From positions 269,732 through 333,731 of the forward strand of contig NZ_QTJU01000006.1 of assembly GCF_003412455.1 (NCBI RefSeq): 64,000 nt of DNA, read 5' to 3'. The DNA comes from Deminuibacter soli (GTDB taxonomy: Bacteria; Bacteroidota; Bacteroidia; Chitinophagales; Chitinophagaceae). Shown in pieces: positions 9,248-17,404 of the stretch. Below the pieces are notes generated by a model. It made no database searches. It was not told the origin of the DNA and saw only the letters and a list, made by a program, of their open reading frames with translations. The translations under genes were made by a program, and so were the position numbers. How positions within the stretch are numbered: the first letter of the stretch is position 1; each line of letters starts with the position of its first letter.

Positions 9248-9631
9248 TCACTTCATCCTGGCTGCATTTTCCTTAATACGCTGCTGCAATATTTTCTTTA
9301 CCAAAGTGGCGGGCAACTGCTTCCCAGGTGTAAACCGGATGGTAGCGCCATTGGTTTTAAACCCCTGCAGTTCTTTCTCAAAAAAAACCAGCAGGTCTTT
9401 GTTTACCACAATCAATGAGCAGTGTTTGGCAAAAGCAGCAAAATGCACCAGCGCGCCATTTTGTTTGTAGGTAGGCACCTGGTAACTGATCAGCTCTTCT
9501 GCTTTGGGCACCGCAGCCAGTATGTTGTTGCGCAGTGTTGTGAGCGCTTCCCGCATAGCAACGGGTGCCAGGGCAATATAATCATCCACAGTTTGTACAG
9601 GTGTTTGTTTTGCAGCAGGCATAGTTGACAT
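9248..9631 (-). CDS. DUF1801 (YdhG-like) domain protein
   Basis: 127 residues. The pattern VDDYIALAPVAMREALTTLR followed by AVPKAEELISYQVPTYKQNG and a C-terminal IRFTPGKQLP is that of DUF1801 proteins, which include the Bacillus protein called an iron chaperone in frataxin studies. It is small, cytoplasmic, with no membrane segment. The start ATG at 9631 is taken; a second ATG three codons later is also possible. The biochemical role is not established from sequence. Confidence 0.85.
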   Translation of the reverse strand: MSTMPAAKQTPVQTVDDYIALAPVAMREALTTLRNNILAAVPKAEELISYQVPTYKQNGALVHFAAFAKHCSLIVVNKDLLVFFEKELQGFKTNGATIRFTPGKQLPATLVKKILQQRIKENAARMK

Positions 9632-9639
9632 GGTTTGGT

Positions 9640-9755
9640 AATTTAATTGTTCAAATGTTCAAATGCTTAATAGTTCGATTTGACGGGCCTGATCCGGTAA
9701 CTTTTAAACCAGCTAACCACAAACCATTGAACTATCCAACTATTTGAATTACCTC
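9640..9755. repeat. short octamer-like repeats flanking the DUF1801 promoter side
   Basis: Units such as GTTCAAAT (twice in tandem at about 9653-9668) continue as 8-bp variants (GCTTAATA, GTTCGATT), and a complementary set (TTGAACTA, TTTGAATT) lies at about 9726-9749. The whole gap from 9632 to 9932 has no gene that I can support; it holds these repeats and the hairpin at 9842. Confidence 0.5.
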
Positions 9756-9841
9756 TGAACGGATGTCAAGATACACCACCCTATTGTCGTTTACAACCCC
9801 TGCGCACGGCATATATACACCGCCTGCTGCCAGGCAAAGCA

Positions 9842-9869
9842 AAGCCCTGCAACTTCCATTGCAGGGCTT
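9842..9869 (-). terminator. hairpin terminator after the small lipoprotein gene
   Basis: A perfect 11-bp inverted repeat (AAGCCCTGCAA and its complement, 6-base loop) lies 63 bases after the stop of the small lipoprotein gene. The T-run on the minus strand is interrupted (TTTGCTTTG), so strength is uncertain. Confidence 0.65.
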
Positions 9870-9932
9870 AAGTGTAACTATCATACAGCATTTGCCATAT
9901 GAAAAACGGGGATATGGCAAACATCCGAAGAC

Positions 9933-10139
9933 TTACTTTTTCAACGCGGAATCGCCGCGTTTGGTGGTGTCCAGTATGCGTGGTTCACCTGCGGAGTTAT
10001 TCACCATAGAATCGGTGCCGGCACTGCTGGCAGAATCCCTGTTGCTACCTGCGGCAGGTGTTTTTTCAGACTGGCCGCCGCATCCGGCAGCTATCCATAA
10101 AAGGGCGCCTGCGAGGGCGCTGTACAGTACATTTTTCAT
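9933..10139 (-). CDS. small lipoprotein of unknown function
   Basis: 68 residues from the ATG at 10139; the frame is open further upstream, but this start gives a proper lipoprotein signal (MKNVLYSALAGALLWIAAGC) with acylated Cys at about 20 followed by GG. The rest is short, polar and probably disordered (rich in S, T, A, D and N), ending RGDSALKK. It is likely membrane-anchored. No family recognised. Confidence 0.65.
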   Translation of the reverse strand: MKNVLYSALAGALLWIAAGCGGQSEKTPAAGSNRDSASSAGTDSMVNNSAGEPRILDTTKRGDSALKK

Positions 10140-10172
10140 AGATGAAGCGTTTACGTCATGCGTTTTAAAAGT

Positions 10173-10202
10173 AAAGGGATATGTTTTACGATATCCCTTT
10201 TT
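10173..10202 (-). terminator. hairpin between the H1-like gene and the small lipoprotein gene
   Basis: A perfect 10-bp inverted repeat (AAAGGGATAT / ATATCCCTTT, 8-base loop). On the minus strand it lies 61 bases after the H1-like gene and is followed by a T-rich stretch; it also lies in the leader of the lipoprotein gene. Confidence 0.65.
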
Positions 10203-10262
10203 AAGGTTACCCTTCACACGTTAATGGGTTAGTGAGTAGTATAAGGTAACCGGTTTGCGGTG

Positions 10263-10634
10263 TTATGCACCGGCATGTTTGGATGCACGTTTAACAGCGG
10301 CCTTTTTAACAGCACGCTTACGCGGCGCTGCTTTCTTTACTGCCCGCTTGCGTGGTGCAGCCTTTTTGATGGCGTTTTTGCGTGGCGCAGCTTTGCGTAC
10401 GGCTGCTTTTTTAACAGCACGCTTACGCGGTGCTGCTTTCTTTGCAACCTTTTTACGTGCAGCCTTTTTAGGCACCTTTGCCCCTTCAGCCCTTGCTTCG
10501 GACAAACCAATGGCAATAGCCTGTTGGGGATTGGTTACCTTTTTATTGCTGCGTCCGCTGCGCAACTTACCTTCCTTCATTTCGTGCATGCTCTGCTCAA
10601 CTTTCTGCCCGCTTTTGGGCGAATACTTAGCCAT
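10263..10634 (-). CDS. histone H1-like, lysine/alanine-rich DNA-binding protein (DUF6496 N-terminus)
   Basis: 123 residues. The first 55 form a compact region (SPKSGQKVEQSMHEMKEGKL, then NPQQAIAIGLSEARAEGAKVP) typical of the DUF6496 domain. The rest is a low-complexity tail of about 65 residues built from KKAAPRKR-type repeats, as in bacterial H1-like nucleoid proteins. A very basic tail of this kind binds DNA without sequence specificity. The repeated tail also gives long spurious frames on the opposite strand. Tail length can vary between strains by repeat slippage (inference). Confidence 0.88.
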   Translation of the reverse strand: MAKYSPKSGQKVEQSMHEMKEGKLRSGRSNKKVTNPQQAIAIGLSEARAEGAKVPKKAARKKVAKKAAPRKRAVKKAAVRKAAPRKNAIKKAAPRKRAVKKAAPRKRAVKKAAVKRASKHAGA

Positions 10635-10710
10635 AACACTATGATTTGGTTAGGTTAAGTTGTACAAATTGCCTGCCACCGTTATACATTGCCGGTTCAT
10701 GCAATCCATG

Positions 10711-10875
10711 CTACACACCGCTTCTGCGGCCAAACAGGAAGGATACTACCAGTAATACAACGAAAATGTAGAAGATGATTTTTGCTATCTCTGCAGCTCC
10801 GGCAGCAATGCCGGTAAAGCCCAGAATACCCGCTATAATAGCGATGATTAAAAAAGTCACAGTCCAACGTAACAT
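10711..10875 (-). CDS. DUF1328 (YtjA-like) small membrane protein
   Basis: 54 residues starting [16 protein letters not shown] and ending FLFGRRSGV. Two hydrophobic segments (about 5-27 and 33-48) separated by GAAEIAKI match the DUF1328/YtjA family of tiny inner-membrane proteins, often found near stress genes. It is upstream of the H1-like gene on the same strand (76-base gap), and both may belong to one stress-related transcript (inference). Function of the family is unknown. Confidence 0.85.
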   Translation of the reverse strand: MLRWTVTFLIIAIIAGILGFTGIAAGAAEIAKIIFYIFVVLLVVSFLFGRRSGV

Positions 10876-10980
10876 AGGTTATCAGTTTTAGATGAACAAT
10901 TCGGATTCATTCTTCTCTTTGCCACAAACATGCCAATACCACGTGTGCCACACCATTCCACATTGCTGTTGCAACACGAA

Positions 10981-11023
10981 AAAGCGCACTGCGACAGTAT
11001 TTCAATGTACTGCAACAGTGCGC
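10981..11023 (-). terminator. terminator hairpin after the 71-residue protein gene
   Basis: Outer stem GCGCACTG / CAGTGCGC (8 bp), a 3-base internal mismatch, then inner stem CAGTA / TACTG, followed on the minus strand by TTTTT. It lies just beyond the stop at 11032. Confidence 0.8.
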
Positions 11024-11031
11024 CGGTGCTT

Positions 11032-11247
11032 TTACAGGTGTGTAACCACATCAAAATAATAAGTACCGTTCTGCATGGTATCGGGCATTCCGCTTACCTG
11101 CACACGAACATAATGGGTACCGCATTCATCAATTGATGTCATTTCTTCCAGGAAACTGTCGGCAGCCTGTTCCGCTTCTTCCAGGCTGTTAAACGCTTCT
11201 GCCACCACCATATGGCGGCTGTCTTCTTTAAAATGTACCTGTTGCAT
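11032..11247 (-). CDS. small hypothetical protein (71 residues)
   Basis: Acidic N-terminal half with SLEEAEQAADSFLEEM and a C-terminal half predicted as beta strands (THYVRVQVSGM, TYYFDVVTHL). No signal peptide or membrane segment. It has its own terminator and a normal composition for a coding gene. I do not recognise a family; small proteins of this layout occur widely in Chitinophagales. Confidence 0.65.
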   Translation of the reverse strand: MQQVHFKEDSRHMVVAEAFNSLEEAEQAADSFLEEMTSIDECGTHYVRVQVSGMPDTMQNGTYYFDVVTHL

Positions 11248-11515
11248 GGTGCAGTTTTTCAGGGTGAATAAAAGAAGGTGTCAATAGCCCTGAATCAATT
11301 TGTATGCGCGTTTTAAGCATATGGAACAGCATATCACCCAACGCTGCAGCTGTAGAAAAACCGCCCGTTTGGGCAAGAAATACCCTGTTGGAAGCCATCG
11401 GGAATCGAGAATCGACAGTCGAGACGATTGGAGACCATGGGTGAGTGCCTGAAGCAAATGTGCCTGCGGCTGTGGAGACAGATCAAGGGTACATTTGAAC
11501 TGGTAGCCTGGCGTT
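11248..11515. repeat. gene-free stretch with a TCGAGAA heptad array
   Basis: No convincing gene. At about 11393-11440 there is a run of 7-bp units (TCGGGAA, TCGAGAA, TCGACAG, then TCGAGAC) introduced by GCCA, one of about a dozen copies of this array in the window. At about 11460-11475 a GCGGCTGTGGAGACAG stretch resembles half of the GC-rich hairpin module seen at 17523 and 47709. Confidence 0.65.
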
Positions 11516-11546
11516 AAAAAAAATGCCGCAGGAACAAGCCTGCGGC
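11516..11546 (-). terminator. intrinsic terminator after the ankyrin gene
   Basis: GCCGCAGG pairs with CCTGCGGC (8 bp, 6-base loop), followed on the minus strand by eight T. It lies 38 bases after the stop of the ankyrin protein gene. Confidence 0.88.
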
Positions 11547-11583
11547 GGTACAAGTGAAATTGGTTTTTCCAGGATGCGCGGTG

Positions 11584-12102
11584 TTAACTGCGCAATAAGT
11601 TCACAATGTTGTTGTAGCCCTGTTTACGTGCATAGTACAGGGCATCGTGTCCTGTTTTATCTTTTACCTGTTTACCGGCGCCTTTCTCCAGCAGCCGGGC
11701 AACAATATCGGTTCTCTCAAAAGTGGCAGCAATAATCAATGCCGTAGCGCCTGCTGCATTACTGCTGTCTGTTGCAGCGCCTGCATCCAGTAACAGGCTG
11801 CAGATGCCGGTATAACCACGCAATGCAGCACCTATCAACGGCGTGTTGCCTGCATTATCGGTGGTGTTTACAGCTGCACCCGCTTCCAGCAGCAACTGCA
11901 CGGCTGCTGTACGGTTGGCATTGCATGCTGCGGCAAGCAATGTTTCACCACGTTCATTGCGCATGTTTACATCCATTCCTCTTTTAAGGGCATCTGTAAG
12001 GGCGGGCAGGTTATTGTCGCGTACCGAACAAAAAACGCCGGTTTGCGCAACGGCTGATTGGATACACAACCAGGCAATACATACGAACACCAGATTTTTC
12101 AT
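11584..12102 (-). CDS. secreted ankyrin-repeat protein
   Basis: 172 residues from the ATG at 12102, which places a clean signal peptide first (MKNLVFVCIAWLCIQSAVAQ); the open frame runs 15 codons further up. The mature part is four to five ankyrin repeats of about 33 residues (RGETLLAAACNANRTAAVQL, NAGNTPLIGAALRGYTGICS, GATALIIAATFERTDIVARL, GHDALYYARKQG). Ankyrin repeats bind proteins. A Sec signal puts it in the periplasm or outside the cell. Partner unknown. Confidence 0.85.
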   Translation of the reverse strand: MKNLVFVCIAWLCIQSAVAQTGVFCSVRDNNLPALTDALKRGMDVNMRNERGETLLAAACNANRTAAVQLLLEAGAAVNTTDNAGNTPLIGAALRGYTGICSLLLDAGAATDSSNAAGATALIIAATFERTDIVARLLEKGAGKQVKDKTGHDALYYARKQGYNNIVNLLRS

Positions 12103-12286
12103 AAAGGATAATAGAGATAATGATAAAGCAATAACGGTGCTTACCAAAGGCCGCAGATTACGGCACTATTCATTTTGTGCAGAAAATCATCAATGCAACG
12201 AAATAAGCACAAAATGATAAGTTTTTAACCGCAAGCGTTGTTAAACAAATGTTATTGAAACGTTTTAGCGGGGAAGTGACTGTGTA

Positions 12287-12514
12287 TTAATCTTTTGGCC
12301 AGCTGGTGGGCACCAGCAGTTCGCGGATATCGACTTTCAGGAATTTTGCAATATCATATAAGGTTTTTACCGAGGGCTGTTTGGAATTGGTGCACCAGGC
12401 CGATACCGCCTGTGTAGTTACCTCGAGGGCAGCCGCCAGATCCTGGTTCAGCACATGTTTTTCGGCAAGCACTGCTTTAATTCTGTTGAAAGCAAAATTC
12501 TCTTTATTGGCCAT
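12287..12514 (-). CDS. XRE-family helix-turn-helix regulator
   Basis: 75 residues, a single helix-turn-helix domain: NQDLAAALEVTTQAVSAWCT is the typical XRE helix pair, followed by QPSVKTLYDIAKFLKVDIRE. The short C-terminal tail ends ELLVPTSWPKD. It probably binds DNA as a dimer. The region just upstream (12515-12660) is strikingly AT-rich and may hold its promoter and own operator. No toxin partner or phage gene is adjacent. Confidence 0.9.
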   Translation of the reverse strand: MANKENFAFNRIKAVLAEKHVLNQDLAAALEVTTQAVSAWCTNSKQPSVKTLYDIAKFLKVDIRELLVPTSWPKD

Positions 12515-12674
12515 TAGTGATGTTATCCTGCGACCAAAATATAAAAAATTGAGGTAAAGAGGTGGTAATTAATTGAATATAAAGAAAAAAGAATAAAAAT
12601 ATATCTATTGTATTAATTAATTAAACAAATAGATTCATTTATTTTCAGCCACTAACCGGCTGTTTAAAGATAAA

Positions 12675-12694
12675 GAGCGGTTTTGCCACCGCTC
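12675..12694 (-). terminator. short terminator hairpin after the GAPDH/Epd-like gene
   Basis: GAGCGGT / ACCGCTC (7 bp, 6-base loop) about 16 bases after the stop at 12710, followed on the minus strand by a short TTTAT stretch. Confidence 0.6.
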
Positions 12695-12709
12695 CTTACT
12701 GCAGTATTG

Positions 12710-13693
12710 TTATAAACGGCCTATCAGTTCCAGCCAGTCTACCATGCGGGAAGTATAACCGGATTCGTTATCAAACCAGGCAATTAATTTGATCAGTTTG
12801 CCTGCACTGCTGGTCAATGCACCATCAATTAAGCAGGAATGGGTATTCCCCCTTACATCGAGTGATACCAGCGGATCGGTGGTATACCCCACCACCCCTT
12901 TAAACTCATGCTTTGCAGCTGTTTCAAACAGTTTGTTGATCTCGGCAGCACTGGCTTCGTGTTTCAGCTGCACCGTAAAATCGGCCATGGCACCGTTGGC
13001 TACCGGCACGCGCGTGCTCATGGTTGCAATGGCGGGTATAGTGGGAAACAGGCGCTGCAATGATACTGCCAGGTCAATTTCAACCGGGATAATGGCTTCT
13101 GCTGCTGCGCGGCCGCGGCGGAACTGTTTGGCAGGTGCATCTACCAATGCCTGGCGGGAGGTGTAGGAATGCAGTATGTTTACCTGCGCTGCTTCAATGC
13201 CGATGGATTGCAGCAGGTATAAAATATGGATACTGCAGTTGGTCATGCAGCCGCCGGGAGAAATAATGTTGATGTCTTTGGTAAGTGCATGCTGGTTAAA
13301 ACCATAAATCAGCAAAGGTATATCCGGCGCGCCGGTGGTAGAAAGCAATACCTTGCCTGCACCTGACTGCAGGTGGGTGCCTGCTGCATCGCGGGTGGTG
13401 AACTTGCCCGAGCATTCCAGTACCACATCTACCTGCAACTCTTTCCAGGGCAGCTGTGAAGGATGACCAAACCGCGTGGCGCGTATGGTTTTGCCGTTGA
13501 TGACAAGGGTATCGCCCGTGTGTTGCATCTCGTCTGCCAGCGTACCATATACTGAATCGTACTTCAGCAGGTACACCAGGTTATCGGTATCCATTACATC
13601 ATTTACTGCTACCAGTTCAATAGTCGGGTGCTGCAACAATTTTCTGCACAACAGCCGGCCAATACGTCCCATTCCATTAATCGCAACGCGCAT
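12710..13693 (-). CDS. GAPDH-family dehydrogenase, Epd-like (erythrose-4-phosphate dehydrogenase type)
   Basis: 327 residues. NAD-binding N-terminus (VAINGMGRIGR), the catalytic region ISPGGCMTNC with the probable nucleophile Cys149, and the general-base region LHSYTSRQ with His175. Glycolytic GAPDH normally has SCTTNC and an IIPTSTGAAKA stretch; here the latter reads IIPVEIDLAVSLQRLFP, closer to E. coli Epd (IIPVDTKLA). C-terminal WFDNESGYTSRM is conserved. Epd makes 4-phosphoerythronate for pyridoxal phosphate synthesis. The assignment to Epd rather than a GAPDH paralogue is an inference; no pdx gene is nearby. Confidence 0.8.
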   Translation of the reverse strand: MRVAINGMGRIGRLLCRKLLQHPTIELVAVNDVMDTDNLVYLLKYDSVYGTLADEMQHTGDTLVINGKTIRATRFGHPSQLPWKELQVDVVLECSGKFTTRDAAGTHLQSGAGKVLLSTTGAPDIPLLIYGFNQHALTKDINIISPGGCMTNCSIHILYLLQSIGIEAAQVNILHSYTSRQALVDAPAKQFRRGRAAAEAIIPVEIDLAVSLQRLFPTIPAIATMSTRVPVANGAMADFTVQLKHEASAAEINKLFETAAKHEFKGVVGYTTDPLVSLDVRGNTHSCLIDGALTSSAGKLIKLIAWFDNESGYTSRMVDWLELIGRL

Positions 13694-13752
13694 ATGCTAC
13701 ATGATTTAAGCTGCAAATATCGGAAACAAGGAGAAACCGGGGAGATGGTTTT

Positions 13753-13960
13753 ATAGTTGAATGGCTGGATGGTTTGATGGGGGTGAATAGTTCAATCGTT
13801 TAATTGGTTCAATTGTTCAAAAGAAAACACCGCGGTACCTGGTGCCCTTCCCTTACAACCACGCCGGGTGCAACTTCAAACTTTAAACTTCAAACTTTGA
13901 AACTATTTGAACTTTGAAACCATTGAACTTTGAAACTATTTAAACTTTGAACCTTCTTAA
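13753..13960. repeat. octamer array followed by AACTTTG-type heptamer array
   Basis: First part: 8-bp variants ending in GAT or AAT (AGTTGAAT, GGCTGGAT, GGTTTGAT, AGTTCAAT, CGTTTAAT). Second part: 7-bp variants (AACTTTA, AACTTCA, AACTTTG, TTGAACT, CTTTGAA) across about 90 bases with a few slips of register. Both are direct, imperfect tandem arrays. Confidence 0.75.
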
Positions 13961-13965
13961 AAAAA

Positions 13966-14097
13966 GAGAAGGGAATGTAGAAACATTCCCCGGTCGCGTA
14001 TTTTACGCACATGAGAAAAAAATTCAAATTCTTTTGGCTGTAACACTTCTTAAAAAGAAAGAAGGGTAAGTAGAGACGAACCCTTCTGAATAATCAG
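13966..14097. repeat. two related hairpin elements
   Basis: Each copy begins with CTTCTTAAAAA, then an A/G-rich run, then a hairpin around a GTAGA loop: GGGAATGT / ACATTCCC at about 13981-14000 and AGAAGGGT / ACCCTTCT at about 14061-14088. Same layout with compensating stem changes suggests a structured element duplicated in tandem, possibly a small RNA or the ends of a miniature element. Confidence 0.55.
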
Positions 14098-14229
14098 CAT
14101 CGTCTATTTAAGAAGCTTTAGCTAAACCAAGTTTATAAAACCAAAGGTTCTAATTTGTTTTGTTGATCCGCGCACATAACCATCCACTGCATCTTTACAG
14201 ACGCCATTTCAAAGGGGGACATTATTCTC

Positions 14230-14379
14230 ATGGAGGTTTTTATGCGAGGATGGTGCAAAGCTATTGATTGGCATTTAAATAACAAGCTTTTTTTTAGCAA
14301 AAAAGATGCTTACTATCCGCCAAACGCTTTGAGAATGCAAGTTGATAAGGGTTGCCAAAATGATTTTGCTATAAAGTGA
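14230..14379 (+). CDS. possible small gene of 49 residues
   Basis: ATG to TGA, starting MEVFMRGWCKAIDWHL and ending CQNDFAIK. Basic and aromatic-rich, no signal peptide, no family recognised. Codon use is more AT-rich than in flanking genes. It could be a chance frame or a remnant of transferred DNA; it is listed because it is the only plausible frame in an otherwise empty 800-base stretch. Confidence 0.25.
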   Translation: MEVFMRGWCKAIDWHLNNKLFFSKKDAYYPPNALRMQVDKGCQNDFAIK

Positions 14380-14489
14380 CAACAGCGATTTTCAACACTC
14401 AACCGTTTTTGCACCTCGCTGTACAGTACCGTGCGTATGCTTTGCGGAATTTTGCTTTTGCAATTAACACATTGCCGCAGGTTCCTGCA

Positions 14490-15830
14490 TTATAAAAGAT
14501 AATGACCCAGCAAAAAGCCCATGGCTACGGCAACTGCAATGGTTACCAGTCCGGCACGCATAAAACTATGGTTAAGCACCATTTTGCCGATATGCGTAGT
14601 GCCTGTTTTATCGAAGCTGATCGCTGCCAGCAAGGTAGGATAACCGGGCAGCACAAAGTCGGCATTCACTGCCGGGAACATGGCAATCAGGTGTGCACCT
14701 GCAATGCCCAGTGCCACTCCCAGGGGCATCATGGTTTTGGTAGTTGCAGCCTGGCTGAATATCAATGCAGCCATCAAAAACACGGCGAATGTAAACAGCC
14801 AGGGATGTGCCTGTGCCATACCGCCCAGCGCCTGCCTTATCACGGCTTCATTGGCGGCAATAAACGTGGCGCTCATCCATACTACGCCAAATACAGAAAC
14901 AACTGCAGATGCCATGGCTGTGAACATACTGGTTTGCACTACGTCGGTTGCCTTGGTGCGTGTTACCAGCATAATGATGGCAGCTGCACTGAGTGTGATT
15001 ATTTCAATAATACAACCCATGGTTAAACGGCCATCAGCACTTACCTGCAAACCGGCTTTACCGGCAGGCACACGCGGCACCAGTGACGGGAACGAGCCGC
15101 ACAATACCACCAGTAAAATAGCCACGCAAAAAATAAGTACAGCTGTTTTAGCACCGGGTTTTACCGGCTGAGATACACTGCCTGTTTCCTGATCTATCGC
15201 ACTGGCAAAAGCAGGGTCTTTCATCTTTTCGAGGAACACAGGATCCTGGTCGAGCTCCTTACCCATTTTACGAACGGAAAACGCACCTGCCAGTACGCCG
15301 ATAAAACAGGAAGGAATGCCTATTTTCATAATATCGAGGGCCGCGCCGGGATAGGCCAGTATTACCGCCAGTGCAGCGGTGGCGGCACTCATAGGACTTC
15401 CGGTTAAGGCTACATGTGAAGCAATAACGGTAATGCTCAGCGGGCGTTCGGGGCGTATTCTTTTCTTTGCCGCTACTTCCGAAACAATGGGCAGCAAGGA
15501 ATATACAATGTGCGAAGTGCCTGCAAACAAACAAAGCACAAAAGAAGTGATGGGCGCTATAAAAGTAACCCTGGCCGGGTTGCTGCGTATAATGCGTTCT
15601 GCCAGACTTACCAGGTACTGCAAACCGCCTGCAGCCTGCATGGTAGCTCCTGTGGTAACAATAGCCAGTATAATCAGCATTACATCCAGCGGCGGTTCTG
15701 CAGGGCGCAGGTGAAACACACCTACAAATACCAGCAACCCAAGCATGCCCATTACCCCAAGGCCAATGCCTTTCATCTGTGAACCGATGAGTATTACAAC
15801 CAGCAGTAACAGTAATTGCAGCAACAACAT
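14490..15830 (-). CDS. DcuA/DcuB-family C4-dicarboxylate exchanger
   Basis: 446 residues from the ATG at 15830 (MLLLQLLLLLVVILIG), the start that places a membrane segment first; the frame is open 19 codons upstream. About ten to twelve hydrophobic segments. Family features include SHVALTGSPMSAA and SQAATTKTMMPLGVALGIAG. Dcu carriers exchange fumarate, malate or aspartate for succinate in the inner membrane. The gene follows aspA on the same strand after 109 bases, the classic pairing: aspartate is taken up and AspA turns it into fumarate and ammonia. Confidence 0.92.
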   Translation of the reverse strand: MLLLQLLLLLVVILIGSQMKGIGLGVMGMLGLLVFVGVFHLRPAEPPLDVMLIILAIVTTGATMQAAGGLQYLVSLAERIIRSNPARVTFIAPITSFVLCLFAGTSHIVYSLLPIVSEVAAKKRIRPERPLSITVIASHVALTGSPMSAATAALAVILAYPGAALDIMKIGIPSCFIGVLAGAFSVRKMGKELDQDPVFLEKMKDPAFASAIDQETGSVSQPVKPGAKTAVLIFCVAILLVVLCGSFPSLVPRVPAGKAGLQVSADGRLTMGCIIEIITLSAAAIIMLVTRTKATDVVQTSMFTAMASAVVSVFGVVWMSATFIAANEAVIRQALGGMAQAHPWLFTFAVFLMAALIFSQAATTKTMMPLGVALGIAGAHLIAMFPAVNADFVLPGYPTLLAAISFDKTGTTHIGKMVLNHSFMRAGLVTIAVAVAMGFLLGHYLL

Positions 15831-15939
15831 AAGCTGTGTTTTATGATAAGAAACAGGACAAAAAACAACCGGGAAACAAAAGCACACAGGGAACTTTACT
15901 ACCCTCGCCCACTTTCATTTCCCGGCTTGCATTATACTT

Positions 15940-17346
15940 CTAACGAATGAATTTAGGATGTATCAGGTTCTCGATGGAATAAATTTCATCCCACTTCTCC
16001 TGCGTTACCACTTTTCTTTCCACCACGGCAATCTGGTGCACCGATTTGCCGCTTTCCAGTGCTTCACGGGCAATGGAGGCACTGGTTTCATAACCCACTA
16101 CAGGGTTTAGCTGTGTTACTATGCCAATGCTGTGCATCACCATTTCACGGGTGCGGTCTGCATTGGCAGTGATACCCACCACGCATTTTTCGCGCAGCAT
16201 GTCACAGGCACGGGTAATGTATTCCAGCGAGGTAAACAGGGAGAACCCGATTACCGGTTCCATTACATTGAGCTGCAGCTGGCCTGCTTCTGCGGCCATG
16301 GTAACGGTAAGATCGGCACCGATAACGTAAAAGCAGGTCTGGTTCACTGCTTCTGGAATTACGGGGTTTACTTTGCCGGGCATAATGGAAGAACCGGGCT
16401 GCAAGGGCGGCAGGTTAATTTCATTTAAACCCGTACGCGGGCCACTGCTCAGCAAACGCAGGTCGTTACATATTTTGCTCAGCTTAACGGCACAGCGTTT
16501 CATGGTACCGCTCAATTGAACATAGGCACCTGTATCGTAAGTGGCTTCAATAAGATCGGCAGAGAGCTTAACAGGAATACCACTCAGCTCAGCCAGGTAA
16601 CGCACACAGTTGGCCGCATACCCTTCAGGCGCATTTACACCCGTGCCGATGGCAGTAGCGCCCATGTTTACTTCGGTAATCAATTGCTGCACTTCGCGCA
16701 TACGCAGCACATCTTCCCCAATGGTGGTGGCAAATGCATTGAACTCCTGCCCCAGCGTCATCGGTACAGCATCCTGCAATTGCGTGCGGCCCATTTTCAA
16801 TACATTGGCAAATGCTTTTCCTTTTTCATAAAAAGCAGCCTGCAATCTTTCCAGTGCTTCGGTAAACAGACTGATTTTTAAATACAATGCCAGCCTGAAT
16901 GCAGTGGGATAGGCATCGTTGGTGCTTTGTGAGCAGTTCACATGGTTATTGGGATGCAGGTACTGGTATTCACCTTTGCGGTGCCCCATGTGTTCCAGGC
17001 CAATATTGGCGATTACTTCATTGGCATTCATGTTACAGGAAGTGCCTGCGCCGCCCTGTATCAGGTCGCTGATAAACTGGTCAGCATACTTGCCTGCAAT
17101 CAGTTCATCGCTGGCGAACACAATTGCGTCTGTGATGTTTTTATCCAGCACACCCGCATCGGCATTGGCCAGCGCGGCGGCTTTTTTCACATAACCAAAT
17201 GCCTTGATGAATAAAGGTTCTGAGCTGATAGCAATACCGGTAATATTAAAATTCTCCTTTGCACGCAGTGTTTGCACGCCATAGTATTTGTCGTCAGGTA
17301 CTTGTTTCTCGCCCAGGAAATCATGCTCCAGTCTGTAGGTATTCAT
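15940..17346 (-). CDS. aspA: aspartate ammonia-lyase (aspartase)
   Basis: 468 residues, full length. Aspartase/fumarase superfamily signature GSSIMPGKVNP at about 318-328, plus QSTNDAYPTAFR, MGRTQLQDAVPMTLGQEF and TMAAEAGQLQLNVMEPVIG, all matching E. coli AspA rather than fumarase C. It catalyses L-aspartate to fumarate plus ammonia in the cytoplasm. Linked to the Dcu exchanger downstream, it would let the cell use external aspartate as a nitrogen source or as a fumarate source for respiration (inference). Confidence 0.95.
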   Translation of the reverse strand: MNTYRLEHDFLGEKQVPDDKYYGVQTLRAKENFNITGIAISSEPLFIKAFGYVKKAAALANADAGVLDKNITDAIVFASDELIAGKYADQFISDLIQGGAGTSCNMNANEVIANIGLEHMGHRKGEYQYLHPNNHVNCSQSTNDAYPTAFRLALYLKISLFTEALERLQAAFYEKGKAFANVLKMGRTQLQDAVPMTLGQEFNAFATTIGEDVLRMREVQQLITEVNMGATAIGTGVNAPEGYAANCVRYLAELSGIPVKLSADLIEATYDTGAYVQLSGTMKRCAVKLSKICNDLRLLSSGPRTGLNEINLPPLQPGSSIMPGKVNPVIPEAVNQTCFYVIGADLTVTMAAEAGQLQLNVMEPVIGFSLFTSLEYITRACDMLREKCVVGITANADRTREMVMHSIGIVTQLNPVVGYETSASIAREALESGKSVHQIAVVERKVVTQEKWDEIYSIENLIHPKFIR

Positions 17347-17404
17347 AGCTAAATTTTTTAAGCGGAAGGATGCCGGTGTACAGGATGTATCGGCAGTGCT
17401 AATC

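Larger units (their letters stand above)
13694..14489. other. long gene-poor stretch with repeats and twin hairpins
   Basis: Almost 800 bases without a well-supported gene. From the left: 8-bp units of the TTCAAT type (about 13753-13816), a heptad array of AACTTTG-like units (about 13866-13960), two related hairpins (13966-14095), an AT-rich part without clear signal, and one small frame (14230-14379). Codon-like order is missing elsewhere, so this may be a decayed gene or an insertion site (inference). Confidence 0.6.

Noticed and set aside
10255..10644. Long plus-strand frames rich in Arg, Ala and Phe over the H1-like gene
   Set aside because: They are complements of the repetitive lysine/alanine tail; the minus-strand protein has the DUF6496 motif and its own start.
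11281..11553. 90-codon minus-strand frame between ankyrin and small genes
   Set aside because: It runs through a terminator and a heptad array and translates repeat sequence.
12287..12514. XRE regulator as antitoxin of a toxin-antitoxin pair
   Set aside because: No small toxin-like gene lies next to it on either side.
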